Program-made: the position numbers and the translations under genes
From: AC-32 sp036265535
GTDB taxonomy: Bacteria; Actinomycetota; Thermoleophilia; Gaiellales; Gaiellaceae
Length of the DNA stretch: 64,000 nt
Direction: 5' to 3'
Assembly (NCBI GenBank): GCA_036265535.1
Contig: DATAOV010000001.1
Span: 1-64,000 of the forward strand
Shown here: in pieces, positions 1 through 7,814 of the stretch
Numbering within the stretch: position 1 is the stretch's first letter
How the letters are laid out: each line of letters starts with the position of its first letter
Notes under the pieces: model-generated
What the model was told of the DNA's origin: nothing
Databases searched by the model: none
The model's input: the letters and a program-made list of their open reading frames with translations, nothing else

Positions 1-795
1 GCCCATCTCGCCCCACAGGGAGCGGTCGACGAGCTGCCCGGAGGTGTCGAGGCGAACGCCCCACAGCCGCGGGCCGAGGGCGCGCGCCACCTCGAGCGCG
101 GTCTGCATCGAATCGTTCTCGAAGTCGACGAGCACGGTCACGTTCATCTCTGGGTCGATGTTCTCGACGAACTTCGTCGCCGCGAGCACGGTGTTGCCGC
201 CGTACGCCGCGATCAGGGCGTGCGGCACGGTCCCGATCCCGCGCCCGCCCCACCAGGAGGCCTGCGCCTCGGACGTGACGCCGATCTCGGTGCCCACCAC
301 CTGCCCGGCCACGAAGGCCGCGTAGCCGTCCCCGGTCTGGACGCGGTGGTGGTCGTGCCTCGCGGGCATGAAGATGATCGGCTTGCGGTTGGCCGCCTCG
401 AGCACGCGCACGACGTTGCTGGTGATCAGCGTCCGCCGGGCCAGCACGCCGAGGTAGACCGTCTCGAGGTGGGCGAAGCCGGTGTAGTCGCCCTCGATCC
501 GCAACACCGGCTCGAACGGCTCGATCGGGTCGCCGTCGTAGAGCGCGTGGACGGTGAGGTCGTCCCAGTCCTCCGCGCAGAGCTTCAGCACGGCGATCGC
601 CTCGTCGATCCCGCCCAGGTACGAGTGCTTCTTCTGAAAGACCTGCATCACGACGCGCGGGTGGCGGCCGTCGCGGAGCAGCACCTCCCGCGTGTGGTTG
701 AAGTACGCGTCGGTGTAGTAGCCCTCCCGCATCTTCTCGACGGGAAGCTCGAAGATGTCGGGCGGAAGCCGCCGCTTAGTTCTGGTCTGCTCCAT
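1..795 (-). CDS. pncB: nicotinate phosphoribosyltransferase (3' end outside window)
   Basis: Converts nicotinate and PRPP to nicotinate mononucleotide in NAD salvage. The frame starts at an ATG (793-795) reading MEQTRTKRRLPP and stays open for 265 codons to the window edge, so the C-terminus is missing. Recognisable blocks are the YYTDAYF segment near residue 22, PARHDHHRVQTGDG, GTEIGVTSEAQASWWGGRG and the end of the sequence around WGVRLDTSGQL, typical of the bacterial/archaeal NAPRTase-QAPRTase fold. The start overlaps the end of the DUF1385 gene by 20 nt, so it is the last gene seen of a four-gene unit headed by tryptophan dioxygenase. Exact substrate (nicotinate versus a related base) is inferred from family resemblance. 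Confidence 0.82.
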   Translation of the reverse strand, partial: MEQTRTKRRLPPDIFELPVEKMREGYYTDAYFNHTREVLLRDGRHPRVVMQVFQKKHSYLGGIDEAIAVLKLCAEDWDDLTVHALYDGDPIEPFEPVLRIEGDYTGFAHLETVYLGVLARRTLITSNVVRVLEAANRKPIIFMPARHDHHRVQTGDGYAAFVAGQVVGTEIGVTSEAQASWWGGRGIGTVPHALIAAYGGNTVLAATKFVENIDPEMNVTVLVDFENDSMQTALEVARALGPRLWGVRLDTSGQLVDRSLWGEMG

Positions 796-1570
796 CGGCG
801 GTGCGCTCCAGCTCGAGGCAGGCCGCGAGGGCTGCCTCGGCTACCTCGAGCTGCTCGGGACTCGGCTCGGCCGTCGCCAGCCGGTGCTGGAGCTCGTGCC
901 CCGGCTTGGCCAGCACCCGCGAGAGCGGGTGCTCCGGATTGCGCGCCATCCAGGCGAAGATCTCGGTCGACGCCGCGACCGCACCGAGCTGCGCCGTCAC
1001 GCGGGCCGGGGTGCGCAGGTGCGCGGGAGCGCGCGAGGCGAGGGCACCGCCGACGGCGGAGCTCGCGACGAGCGGACCGAGCATGTGAGAGCCGCAGCGC
1101 TCGTGCTCACGCGCCCGCGGCTCGCCGTGCTCGTAGCTCCCGATCGAGATGTGCTCGGCGCCGTGGTAGGCGGCGAGCTCGGAGCCGCGCATGGCGAGCG
1201 CGGCCGGCGCGAGCGACAGGAAACCGCCGACGAGCTCCCGCGCGAGCGGGCTCAGCCTCCGGGACTCCTTCACCGACCGGACGGCAAGCGCTGTGCCCAG
1301 CATCGCGGCCAGCACCTGCGGGCGCTGGAAGGGAAGCCGCGCCTCGGGCAGCCGGCGGCGCACCTGGGGCAGGAGCGCGAAGACCTCGGCCATGCGGGCC
1401 GGTCCTCGCAGCAGCGGGTTGCGCACCGTCGCGGCGCGGAACCGCTTGTAGTCGGAGGCGACCTTCAGCTCACCGCCTGGCGTCCTGATCGCACACGCCC
1501 ATGAGTTGGGGCCGTGCACGAGCACGCCGTTGATCAGCGCCATCCCGCCGAGTCGGATCTTCTCGTCCAT
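776..1570 (-). CDS. DUF1385 (YqhQ-like) membrane protein
   Basis: A 264-residue protein of the DUF1385 family, whose biochemical role is unknown. The N-terminus MDEKIRLGGMALINGVLVHG carries the family hallmark (GG.A...GV...GP). The middle and C-terminal part (SLAPAALAMRGSELAAYHGAEH, then GPLVASSAVGGAL) contains the conserved YHGAEH motif and weak hydrophobic segments. The ATG at 1570 is preferred because an upstream open frame has no family similarity. It lies 11 nt downstream of the M20 peptidase stop and overlaps the nicotinate phosphoribosyltransferase start, so the genes are probably cotranscribed. Confidence 0.85.
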   Translation of the reverse strand: MDEKIRLGGMALINGVLVHGPNSWACAIRTPGGELKVASDYKRFRAATVRNPLLRGPARMAEVFALLPQVRRRLPEARLPFQRPQVLAAMLGTALAVRSVKESRRLSPLARELVGGFLSLAPAALAMRGSELAAYHGAEHISIGSYEHGEPRAREHERCGSHMLGPLVASSAVGGALASRAPAHLRTPARVTAQLGAVAASTEIFAWMARNPEHPLSRVLAKPGHELQHRLATAEPSPEQLEVAEAALAACLELERTADGADQN

Positions 1571-1581
1571 CGCGAAAGAGC

Positions 1582-2886
1582 CTAGCTGGTGCCCGTCACC
1601 TCGACGGCCACGTGACGGAAGCACTGCACCGCCAGCTCCAGATCGTCGACGGCGATCCGTTCGTCGGCGGAGTGGATCAGCCGGGCTGCGACCTGCGGGT
1701 CCATCGCCCGCATCGGGCAGAACCCGTAGACCACGGTCCCGAACGCCTCGCGCAGCCAGTGACTGTCGGTGAAGCCAGCCACGCAGACGGGGAGCACCGC
1801 TGCCTCTGGCTCGATCTCGGCGACAAAGCTCTCGACCGCATCCCAGAGCGGCGTGTCCAAGGGGGAGCGGGTTCCGCCTCGGGCCTCGATCCACTCGAAG
1901 TCGTAGTCGCCCTCGCCGAGCACCTCGCGCAGGAGCGGCTCGACCTCGTCCTGAGTCTGGCCAGGCAAGAGGCGACAGTCGACCACCACCTCGCAGACGT
2001 GCGGGATCACGTTCCGGCGCTGCGAGGCGGAGATCATCGTCGGCGAGAGCGTCAGCGACAGCAGCGGCTCGAGCAGCTCCGCGGCCAACGGGTCGACCTC
2101 GCGCGCGAGCTCGAGCGCCTCGGCCGGCTCGAGTGGACGACCGGCGACCGCCTCGATGACCGCGCTCGTCTCCGGCCCGAGGTGGAGCTCGGGCTCGTAG
2201 GCGGCGAGCCGCTCGAGCAACGGCGCGGCCTTGACCAGGGCGTTGTCGGCGATTCCCGGCATCGAGGCGTGACCCGCGCGCCCGTAGACGCGCACCCGGA
2301 ACGGCGAGCTCATCTTCTCCGCGCTCGAGCAGATGTAGTACGGCCGGCCCAGCAGCTCGATGCGCTCGCCCGCGCCCTCGTTGAGGGCGTAGTCGACGCG
2401 GACGGCGTCCGGGTGCGTCTCGCAAAGCCACGGCAGGCCGAACCCCTCACCCACCTCCTCGTCGGCGGCCGCCACGAAGACGAGGTCGCCCGCAGGGCGG
2501 AATCCCTCGCGCGCGAGCGTCGCCATGGCCACCGCGCTCGCGGCGACTTGGCCCTTCATGTCCAGCGCGCCGCGACCCCAGATCTCGCCGCCGCGCAGCT
2601 CCCCGGACCACGGGTCCGCCCGCCACTCCGAGGCGTCGGCCACCACCGTGTCGGTGTGCGAGAGGAGCATCAAGCTCGGGCCACCTCCGCTGCCTGGCAG
2701 CCGCGCCACGAAGTTCGACCGCTCGGGCGTCCGCGCGCACAGCTCGCTCTCGACACCGCTCGCGGCCAGGTAGTCGCGCAGGAGCTCCGCAGCCTGGGTC
2801 TCGTTCCCCGGCGGGTTGACCGTGTCCAGCCGGATCAGCTCTTGGAGGAGACTCGCGGCCTCGTCCCGCAAGGAGAGTGTCACCAT
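1582..2886 (-). CDS. M20 family metallopeptidase (ArgE/DapE/CPG2 type)
   Basis: A 434-residue zinc amidohydrolase-peptidase. Metal-binding residues are all present: His77 in LLSHTDTVV, Asp109 in RGALDMKGQ and the Glu143-Glu144 pair in AADEEVGEG, followed by a lid domain and a final metal-ligand region near HWLREAFGT. The ATG start (2884-2886) overlaps the stop of the dioxygenase gene as TGATG, showing translational coupling. Substrate is not determinable from sequence. The neighbours (tryptophan dioxygenase, nicotinate phosphoribosyltransferase) would fit amide or carbamoyl removal in amino-acid or NAD metabolism, but that is inference. Confidence 0.85.
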   Translation of the reverse strand: MVTLSLRDEAASLLQELIRLDTVNPPGNETQAAELLRDYLAASGVESELCARTPERSNFVARLPGSGGGPSLMLLSHTDTVVADASEWRADPWSGELRGGEIWGRGALDMKGQVAASAVAMATLAREGFRPAGDLVFVAAADEEVGEGFGLPWLCETHPDAVRVDYALNEGAGERIELLGRPYYICSSAEKMSSPFRVRVYGRAGHASMPGIADNALVKAAPLLERLAAYEPELHLGPETSAVIEAVAGRPLEPAEALELAREVDPLAAELLEPLLSLTLSPTMISASQRRNVIPHVCEVVVDCRLLPGQTQDEVEPLLREVLGEGDYDFEWIEARGGTRSPLDTPLWDAVESFVAEIEPEAAVLPVCVAGFTDSHWLREAFGTVVYGFCPMRAMDPQVAARLIHSADERIAVDDLELAVQCFRHVAVEVTGTS

Positions 2887-3602
2887 CAGCCCTCTTCGAT
2901 CGAGAGCTGCGTCAGACGGTTCCGTGCGGCCCACAGCTCAGGGAAGAACCGGTGCTTGATCAGGCCCCCGAGCAACTCGACCGGCGTGCCCTGGGTGCCG
3001 ACGACCTGGTCACCGATCACGCGCGCGACCACGAGGTAGTGGCGCATCCGCCAGAGAGCTATCCGCTCGTCCCAGGCGATCAGCTGCTCGGCGAGCTGGT
3101 AGAGATCCTCGCGCTCGCGGCCCTGCCGGTAGAGCTCGACGATGGTCAGCCCCTCGTCGCGCAGCAGGTGCGAGAACGCCTGGCCGAGCTGCGGGGTCAG
3201 CCGACGAATCTCACGGAACCCCGGCGAGTCGAAGCCGCTCCCGTGCCCGAGCACTTTGCGGATCTCCTGGTACTCCCACGGCGACATGTTCTCGAGCATG
3301 TCGAGCTGGCCGATCACGTACTCGACGCACTCGATCGCCCGCCGGAGCAGCCGCTCGGCCGGAGCGAGCTCCTTGCGCTCGAGAAGAGCGGTCGCCTCCT
3401 CCACCTCGTTCCACGCGAGCTGCAACCACAGCTCCGAGGCCTGATGAACGGTCTGGAAGAGGAGCTCGTCGCGGTGAACCCGCTCGTCCGGGCGCTTCTG
3501 GAGCGCGAGGAGGTCGTCGGTGCGGAGGTACCGCTCGTAGTCGCTCGCGCCCTCGCCCGGGAGGACGGGCTGGGTGTAGTCCTCCACTCCGCCGGTCGCC
3601 AC
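2886..3602 (-). CDS. kynA: tryptophan 2,3-dioxygenase
   Basis: Haem dioxygenase that opens the indole ring of L-Trp to N-formylkynurenine. At 238 residues it is a little shorter than the usual 260-280. The distal active-site His53 (FQTVHQASELW) and the proximal haem-ligand His188 (WRMRHYLVVARVIG) are present. Two usually invariant blocks are altered: the GTGGSxG substrate loop reads GTQGTPV (202-208), and SGFQS reads SGFDS. GTG start. First gene of the minus-strand unit; only 20 nt separate it from divergent rarA, and a mirrored -10 element lies between. No kynureninase or formamidase is visible nearby. Confidence 0.85.
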   Translation of the reverse strand: MATGGVEDYTQPVLPGEGASDYERYLRTDDLLALQKRPDERVHRDELLFQTVHQASELWLQLAWNEVEEATALLERKELAPAERLLRRAIECVEYVIGQLDMLENMSPWEYQEIRKVLGHGSGFDSPGFREIRRLTPQLGQAFSHLLRDEGLTIVELYRQGREREDLYQLAEQLIAWDERIALWRMRHYLVVARVIGDQVVGTQGTPVELLGGLIKHRFFPELWAARNRLTQLSIEEG

Positions 3603-3608
3603 GGCGGG

Positions 3609-3616
3609 AGCATACT
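3609..3616. promoter_or_regulatory. mirrored -10 elements, TDO/rarA divergent promoter
   Basis: The octamer AGCATACT gives CATACT on the plus strand, ending 6 nt before the rarA GTG, and TATGCT on the minus strand, ending 6 nt before the dioxygenase GTG. Both spacings put the expected transcription start on the first base of the start codon, that is, leaderless mRNAs. No good -35 hexamer is seen for either direction. Confidence 0.5.
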
Positions 3617-3622
3617 TCCCGC

Positions 3623-4891
3623 GTGAGCGACCTCTTCTCCGACGCGGCCCGTGAGCGCCTCGACGAGGTGGCGCCGCTCGCCCTGCGGCTGCGTCCGAGG
3701 ACGCTCGACGAGTTCGCGGGTCAAGAGCAGGTGCTCGGCGAAGGCTCGGCCCTCCGGCTCGCGATCGCCGAGGACCGGGTCGGCTCGATGATCCTCTACG
3801 GGCCGCCCGGCACCGGCAAGACGACCCTGGCCCGCATCGTCGCCGTCACCACGGGGGCCGCCTTCGAGGAGCTCTCCGCGGTCTCGGCCTCGGTCGCCGA
3901 CGTCCGTGCCACCCTCGCCCGTTCACGCGACCGGCTCGGCGGCTCCGGACAGCGAACGATTCTCTTCCTGGACGAGATCCACCGCTTCAACAAGGCACAG
4001 CAGGACGCGCTGCTGCCGGCGGTCGAGGAGGGGCTGCTGACGCTGATCGGCGCGACCACCGAAAACCCGTACTTCGAGGTCAACTCCGCCTTGCTGTCGC
4101 GGTGCCAGATCTACGAGCTCGAGCCGCTCCGCGAGGACGAGCTCGCGCTGATCGTCCGGCGCGGGGCCGAGGCGCTCGAGACCGAGGTCGCGCCCGACGT
4201 GGTCGAGCTGATCGCCCGTCGGGGCGGCGGGGACGCCCGCAACGCGCTCAACATCCTCGAGCTCGCCGCGCAGACCGCGCGCGCGGAGGAGAGCGCGGTC
4301 GCCGAGGCCCACGTCGAGGACGCTTCGCGCAAGCGGCCTCTGGTCTACGACAAGGGCGGCGACGCGCACTACGACTTCATCTCGGCCTTCATCAAGTCGA
4401 TGCGTGCCTCGGATCCCGATGCGTCGGTCTACTACCTCGCGGCCATGCTCGAGGGCGGAGAGGACGCTCGCTTCATCGCCCGACGCATGATCGTTCTGGC
4501 CTCCGAGGACATCGGTAACGCCGACCCGCGGGCGCTGCTTGTCGCCGTCGCGGCGGCCCAGGCGGTCGAGCACGTCGGCCTGCCCGAGGCCCGGCTCAAC
4601 CTGGCGCAGGCTGCGATCTACCTCGCGCGGGCGCCGAAGTCGAACGCCTCCTACGTCGCGCTGAAGGAGGCCGCAGCGGACCTGCGCGAGCACGGGCACG
4701 CGCGTCCTCCGGACTCTCTGCGCGACGCGAGCTACCCAGGCGCGCGCAGGCTCGGCCGGGGCGCCGGGTACGTCTATCCCCACGACGACCCGCAAGGGTT
4801 TGAGGTCGACTGCCTCCCGGAAGAGTTGAGAGGCACCGTCTACTATCGGCCGTCCGGATCGGGCGAGGAGGAGGCAGACGATGGCGATTGA
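3623..4891 (+). CDS. rarA: replication-associated recombination protein RarA (MgsA) AAA+ ATPase
   Basis: A 422-residue AAA+ ATPase related to clamp loaders, acting at stalled replication forks. Walker A GPPGTGKTT is at 60-68 and Walker B ILFLDE near 113-118, followed by the sensor block ATTENPYFEVNSALLSRC and the C-terminal MgsA domain from about residue 190 (KGGDAHYDFISAFIKSMRGS-like region). Length is typical. The GTG start is chosen because the next upstream bases form the divergent -10; there is no Shine-Dalgarno, consistent with a leaderless transcript. It overlaps the downstream osmC gene by 11 nt. Confidence 0.95.
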   Translation: MSDLFSDAARERLDEVAPLALRLRPRTLDEFAGQEQVLGEGSALRLAIAEDRVGSMILYGPPGTGKTTLARIVAVTTGAAFEELSAVSASVADVRATLARSRDRLGGSGQRTILFLDEIHRFNKAQQDALLPAVEEGLLTLIGATTENPYFEVNSALLSRCQIYELEPLREDELALIVRRGAEALETEVAPDVVELIARRGGGDARNALNILELAAQTARAEESAVAEAHVEDASRKRPLVYDKGGDAHYDFISAFIKSMRASDPDASVYYLAAMLEGGEDARFIARRMIVLASEDIGNADPRALLVAVAAAQAVEHVGLPEARLNLAQAAIYLARAPKSNASYVALKEAAADLREHGHARPPDSLRDASYPGARRLGRGAGYVYPHDDPQGFEVDCLPEELRGTVYYRPSGSGEEEADDGD

Positions 4892-5318
4892 GCGGCAAGC
4901 CCAGGCGACGTGGGAGGGCGATCTCCGCAACGGTGCGGGGCGGTTCGAGGTCGGCAGCGGGGCGATCAGAGGCCAGGAGGTCACTTTCGCCTCGCGCTTC
5001 GAGGACTCCGGCGGCAAGACGAGCCCCGAGGAGCTGATCGCCGCCGCGCACGCGACCTGCCTCTCGATGGCCCTCGCGAACGGACTGGCCCAGGCCGGCC
5101 ATCCGCCGACCCGCCTCGAGACCGACGCGGTCGCCACGCTCGATCAGGCCGAGGGCGGCTTCCGCATCACCTCGCTGCGCCTGTCGGTGCGCGGTCAGGT
5201 CGAGGGGATCGACGAGGAGGCGTTCCGGGCGGCGGCCGAGGAAGCGAAGCAGGTCTGCCCGGTCTCGAACGCCCTCGCCGACAGCGTCGAGATCACGCTC
5301 GACGCATCACTCGCCTAG
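4881..5318 (+). CDS. OsmC/Ohr family peroxiredoxin
   Basis: A 145-residue thiol peroxidase that reduces organic hydroperoxides. The two reactive cysteines are conserved: Cys60 in AAHATCLSM and Cys126 in KQVCPVSNAL. It closely resembles the OsmC subgroup (N-terminal TWEGDLRNGAG). ATG start inside the end of rarA with a purine-rich GAGGAGGCAG upstream acting as ribosome site. The stop codon TAG shares the tetranucleotide CTAG with the stop of the opposing phosphoesterase gene, leaving no intergenic space. Confidence 0.92.
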   Translation: MAIERQAQATWEGDLRNGAGRFEVGSGAIRGQEVTFASRFEDSGGKTSPEELIAAAHATCLSMALANGLAQAGHPPTRLETDAVATLDQAEGGFRITSLRLSVRGQVEGIDEEAFRAAAEEAKQVCPVSNALADSVEITLDASLA

Positions 5319-5989
5319 TCCGAACCGCGCTCGATCCGGGTAGCCGCGAACTCGCCGAACTCACCGCCCATAGCCCGGTAAGCGGCCGCTGCGCGCTCGA
5401 CGTCGTACTCGGTGCGCCGAAACGCGAAGTCGCCGTCGTCGCCGCGGACTGCCCACGCTGAGCGCTCGTCGCCGTCGAGCGGCATGCCGACGCTGCCCGG
5501 GTTGAGCAGCTCCGTTCCGTCCGGCCCCGGCCGGCGGAACTGCTGGTGGCTGTGGCCGAACACGACCGTCTGGTCGTGAACGCCGCCGAGCATCCGGGCC
5601 TCGTCCTCTTGCGGCTCCGGAGCGAAGCTCTCCACGTCGGAGACCGGAGAGCCGTGGACGTAGAGGACGCCGTCGAGCTCGGCCTGCGGCGGCAGCCGGT
5701 AGAGCCACTCGATCTCGTCTTCAGGGAGCCCGCCCGTGAAGTGCTCGTACACCTCCATCACCTCGGCCCGATCCTCGGGCGGCTCCCGCAACCAGCGCTC
5801 GCCGTTGCCCCGGATCCAGGTCGCGTTCTCGAGCTGTCTGAGGCGTGCCAGCGTCTCCAGCGGCCACGGGCTCGGCGTGCCGTAGTCGCCGCCGAGCAGC
5901 CAGCCGTCGACGCCGGCGGCGTCCGCCTCCGAGAGCACCTCCTCGAGGGCGGGCAGGTTCCCGTGAATGTCGTACAGCAAGCCCAGCAC
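5315..5989 (-). CDS. calcineurin-like metallophosphoesterase (YfcE/MJ0936 type)
   Basis: A 224-residue two-metal phosphodiesterase. Motifs in order: D-x-H at residues 7-9 (LLYDIHGN), GGDYG, GNGE, HGSPVSD and GHSHQQF, the full calcineurin-like metal set. The GTG at 5989 is chosen because the D-x-H motif must lie close to the N-terminus in this family; the longer open frame upstream overlaps the divergent gene and has no similarity. Substrate unknown. It ends on a shared CTAG with osmC. Confidence 0.85.
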   Translation of the reverse strand: MLGLLYDIHGNLPALEEVLSEADAAGVDGWLLGGDYGTPSPWPLETLARLRQLENATWIRGNGERWLREPPEDRAEVMEVYEHFTGGLPEDEIEWLYRLPPQAELDGVLYVHGSPVSDVESFAPEPQEDEARMLGGVHDQTVVFGHSHQQFRRPGPDGTELLNPGSVGMPLDGDERSAWAVRGDDGDFAFRRTEYDVERAAAAYRAMGGEFGEFAATRIERGSD

Positions 5990-5995
5990 CGCGGG

Positions 5996-6002
5996 TAGTG
6001 TC
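5996..6002. promoter_or_regulatory. probable overlapping -10 elements of phosphoesterase/hydrolase pair
   Basis: Only 19 nt separate the two divergent starts. TAGTGT on the plus strand ends 7 nt before the hydrolase ATG; GACACT on the minus strand ends 7 nt before the phosphoesterase GTG. The minus-strand hexamer is weak. Confidence 0.35.
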
Positions 6003-6008
6003 GCGCGA

Positions 6009-6806
6009 ATGCGCTTGCACGTGCACGAGTGGGGAGACCCGAATGCTCCACCGGTCGTCTGCCTCCACGGCGTCTCGGCGCACGGGCGCAGGTTTCGCAA
6101 GCTCGCCGAAGAGGGTCTGGCCCGGTATTTTCGGGTCCTCGCACCCGATCTGCGCGGCCACGGACGGTCGGGCTACGACCCTCCCTGGGACATTGCGACG
6201 CATCTCGACGACGTTCTGGAGAGTGTCGAAGCGGCCGGCGTCGAGCGCGCCGCCTGGGTCGGCCACAGCTTCGGCGGCCGCTTGGTGCTCCACCTCGCCG
6301 CGCAGGCTCCGGAGCGCCTGACGGCGGCGGTCCTCCTCGACCCCGCGATCCAGATCCTTCCCCACGTCGGGCACGACTTCGCCCAGGAAGCCGCCCTCGA
6401 CCACTCCTTCGCCTCGGTCGAGGAGGCGATCGAATCGCGCCTCGCCAGCGGAGCGCCCACGCCGAGGGCCTTCCTCGAGGAGGAGGCGGAAGAGCACCTC
6501 GAGTCCTCGCCGGACGGCCGGCTGCGCTGGCGGTTCTGCCGCTCAGCGGTCGTCACGGCCTACGGCGAGCTCTGCACCGAGCCGCCTCGGCCGACGGTGA
6601 TGTGTGTCCCGACCCTGCTCGTGCACGCCTCGCAGTTCGGCCTCGTGCGCGAGGAGCAGCTCGACGAGTACGCGAGCGCGCTGAGCGAGCGGCTCGAGGT
6701 GACGGGCGTGCCCGGCGGCCACATCGTCTACTGGGATGCCTACGAGGAGACCGCCGACGCGGTCGAGAAGTTCCTCTTGCGTCACAGTGACGTTTCCCAC
6801 GCGTGA
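6009..6806 (+). CDS. alpha/beta hydrolase
   Basis: A 265-residue alpha/beta hydrolase. Oxyanion segment CLHGVSAHGR, nucleophile elbow GHSFGG with Ser87, and the C-terminal His in PGGHIVYWD complete a typical triad. Of the two in-frame ATGs, the one opening MRLHVHEWG is used because it begins the first beta strand and sits 7 nt from a -10-like sequence. The substrate cannot be told; proline iminopeptidase, lactonase and esterase relatives share this layout. Confidence 0.85.
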   Translation: MRLHVHEWGDPNAPPVVCLHGVSAHGRRFRKLAEEGLARYFRVLAPDLRGHGRSGYDPPWDIATHLDDVLESVEAAGVERAAWVGHSFGGRLVLHLAAQAPERLTAAVLLDPAIQILPHVGHDFAQEAALDHSFASVEEAIESRLASGAPTPRAFLEEEAEEHLESSPDGRLRWRFCRSAVVTAYGELCTEPPRPTVMCVPTLLVHASQFGLVREEQLDEYASALSERLEVTGVPGGHIVYWDAYEETADAVEKFLLRHSDVSHA

Positions 6807-6875
6807 CGCCGCGCCGGCTACGGTGATCCCGCGGGGGAACACACACGGGGGACCCGGGGGCTCAGGCTTCAGATG

Positions 6876-7787
6876 TCACAGAATGCGCGCGCCGAGGGCG
6901 CTCGCGACCAGCTCGACCGCGAGCTTTCCGGTCTGGTTCTCCCGATCGAGGATCGGATTGACCTCCACGACCTCGAGCGAGCGCACCAGTCCCGACTCAG
7001 CGACCAGTTCCAGGGCGAGGTGCGCCTCGCGATAGGAGAGCCCGCCGCGGACCGGGGTGCCGACGCCCGGCGCCACCTCGGGGTCGAGCACGTCCAGGTC
7101 GAGGCTCACGTGCACGAACCCGGGGCCGGCCACGCGCTCGAGGGCTTCCCCCATCGCCGGCTCGACGCCGAGCCGGTCGAGGTCGCTCATCGTGAACACG
7201 AGCGCATCGAGCTCCGCCAGCAGCTCGCGCTCGGCCGGGTCGAGCGACCGCACGCCGAATAGGACGACGCGCCTCGGCTCGACGGCCGGTAGCGGATAGA
7301 CCTCGCTCTCGAATTCCGGCCCGCCGAGGCCGAGCGCCGCGGCCAGCGGCATTCCGTGGACGTTCCCGGTCGGCGAGGTGCCGGGCCGGTTCAGGTCGCC
7401 GTGCGCATCGAGCCAGAGCACGCCGCCCGCACCGGATGCGCGTGCGAGCCCGCCGAGCGTCCCCAGCGCGACCGAATGGTCGCCGCCCAAGACGAGCGGC
7501 ACGAGGCCCTCATCGACCGCCCGGGCCACGAGCTCCGCGATTCGCTCGCAGGTCTCCTTGATCTGCGGGAGGAACCGGACGCGCTCGTCGCCAACGGCGC
7601 TCGCCTCGGCAACGGCCGTGACGACGTCACCCCAGTCGACGCAGCGTCGCCCGAGCTCCTCGATCCGCGGCTCGAGGCCCGCGTAGCGGATCGCCGACGG
7701 GCCCATGTCGACGCCACGGCGGCCGGCGCCGAGGTCGAGTGGGGCGCCGATCACCGCGACCGCATCCATCGGGTCTTGAGCAACCAT
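6876..7787 (-). CDS. rocF: arginase
   Basis: A 303-residue ureohydrolase, arginine to ornithine and urea. Mn ligands are visible in GGDHSVALG (His104), DAHGDLN (Asp127, His129, Asp131) and SLDLDVLDP (Asp230, Asp232). The SPTGNVHGMPLA loop (138-149) is the arginase substrate signature and argues against agmatinase. ATG start 7 nt from a TAGCCT -10 element, so probably leaderless. The 69-nt gap behind it faces the hydrolase gene. Confidence 0.92.
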   Translation of the reverse strand: MVAQDPMDAVAVIGAPLDLGAGRRGVDMGPSAIRYAGLEPRIEELGRRCVDWGDVVTAVAEASAVGDERVRFLPQIKETCERIAELVARAVDEGLVPLVLGGDHSVALGTLGGLARASGAGGVLWLDAHGDLNRPGTSPTGNVHGMPLAAALGLGGPEFESEVYPLPAVEPRRVVLFGVRSLDPAERELLAELDALVFTMSDLDRLGVEPAMGEALERVAGPGFVHVSLDLDVLDPEVAPGVGTPVRGGLSYREAHLALELVAESGLVRSLEVVEVNPILDRENQTGKLAVELVASALGARIL

Positions 7788-7794
7788 CGCGGCA

Positions 7795-7804
7795 AGGCTA
7801 GCGT
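7795..7804. promoter_or_regulatory. mirrored -10 elements, arginase/receiver divergent promoter
   Basis: The palindromic GCTAGC core supplies TAGCCT on the minus strand (7 nt before the arginase ATG) and TAGCGT on the plus strand (10 nt before the receiver-protein ATG). Leaderless or near-leaderless transcripts are expected in both directions. Confidence 0.45.
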
Positions 7805-7814
7805 TGCCTGTTCA

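Noticed and set aside
1571..2431. Upstream 287-codon extension of the DUF1385 frame, suggesting a fused protein
   Set aside because: The extension is an out-of-frame reading of the M20 gene; the DUF1385 family start MDEKIRLGG lies at 1570.
1612..3039. 475-codon plus-strand frame over the M20 peptidase and dioxygenase
   Set aside because: No recognisable protein features; both minus-strand genes have full motifs.
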